This document shows, in pieces, positions 63,993 to 64,000 of a stretch of DNA of 64,000 nt. The stretch spans positions 1 through 64,000 of the forward strand of contig JBHJOB010000005.1 of NCBI GenBank assembly GCA_050330195.1, given 5' to 3'. Both the position numbers and the translations under genes were made by a program. Position 1 is the first letter of the stretch, and each line of letters opens with the position of its first letter. A model generated the notes under the pieces. It did no database searches. It was not told where the DNA came from and saw only the letters and a program-made list of their open reading frames with translations. Origin of the DNA: JAHQVI01 sp050330195 (lineage in GTDB: Bacteria > Pseudomonadota > Alphaproteobacteria > Rhizobiales > Rhodomicrobiaceae).

Positions 63993-64000
63993 GTGCGCCG

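Noticed and set aside
1..64000. CRISPR arrays, rRNA, prophage or intact insertion sequences
   Set aside because: No regularly spaced repeats, no ribosomal RNA signatures and no integrase, transposase or phage structural genes were seen on either strand.

Overview
The window is high-GC (roughly 60-65 %) chromosomal DNA from an alphaproteobacterium, most likely of the order Hyphomicrobiales (Rhizobiales). Evidence: a CenR-like response regulator, a tRNA-His that lacks G-1 and carries A73 (an alphaproteobacterial trait), short palindromic elements of the kind that litter Rhizobiales genomes, and alphaproteobacterial-style TRAP and ABC transport operons. A Gram-negative (class GN, 'marine proteobacterial') sortase with its target protein is also present. 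I cannot name the genus.

Layout. 1-6963: a three-gene cassette of a large transglutaminase (cut by the left edge), a fused circularly permuted ATP-grasp/alpha-E protein and a small transglutaminase, a predicted but uncharacterised peptide-ligase/peptidase system. 6978-17436: housekeeping and stress genes (hydrolase, CorA, TetR-GST, crotonase, PG-binding protein, tRNA-His, cNMP-binding protein, CenR-like regulator, L,D-transpeptidase, Lon-N protein, TPR thioredoxin, ProXp). 17631-27098: tRNA-Gly, a small membrane protein, a hydrolase, a pentapeptide/J-domain membrane fusion, two adjacent SGNH-fold proteins (one apparently dead) and a lytic transglycosylase. 27101-30255: HDAC-family deacetylase, GalU and KdsD (envelope sugar precursors). 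31257-34201: VIT/VWA sortase target (frameshifted at a G run) plus its sortase. 34229-37422: permease, 2OG-Fe(II) oxygenase and an Asp-nucleophile alpha/beta hydrolase.

37617-44681 is a LacI-controlled CUT2 sugar ABC operon ending in an SMP-30 lactonase. 45935-52463 is a minus-strand TRAP operon with three dehydrogenases (Zn-ADH, SDR, HisD-like), divergent from a LacI regulator at 52535, with a perfect LacI-type palindrome between them. The three-dehydrogenase set plus a TRAP porter resembles sulfopropanediol (DHPS) catabolic loci, but no sulfolyase is seen here, so the substrate is inferred only.

53870-57460 is visibly AT-richer and carries two methyltransferases, an unidentified Rossmann-like protein and a DXD glycosyltransferase: a probably acquired glycan-modification island. 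57464-63992 returns to core genes: SLC13 permease, another methyltransferase, FKBP lipoprotein, ArsC/YffB-like protein, a DUF2846-like lipoprotein and GMP synthase.

No CRISPR array, intact insertion sequence, rRNA or prophage was found.
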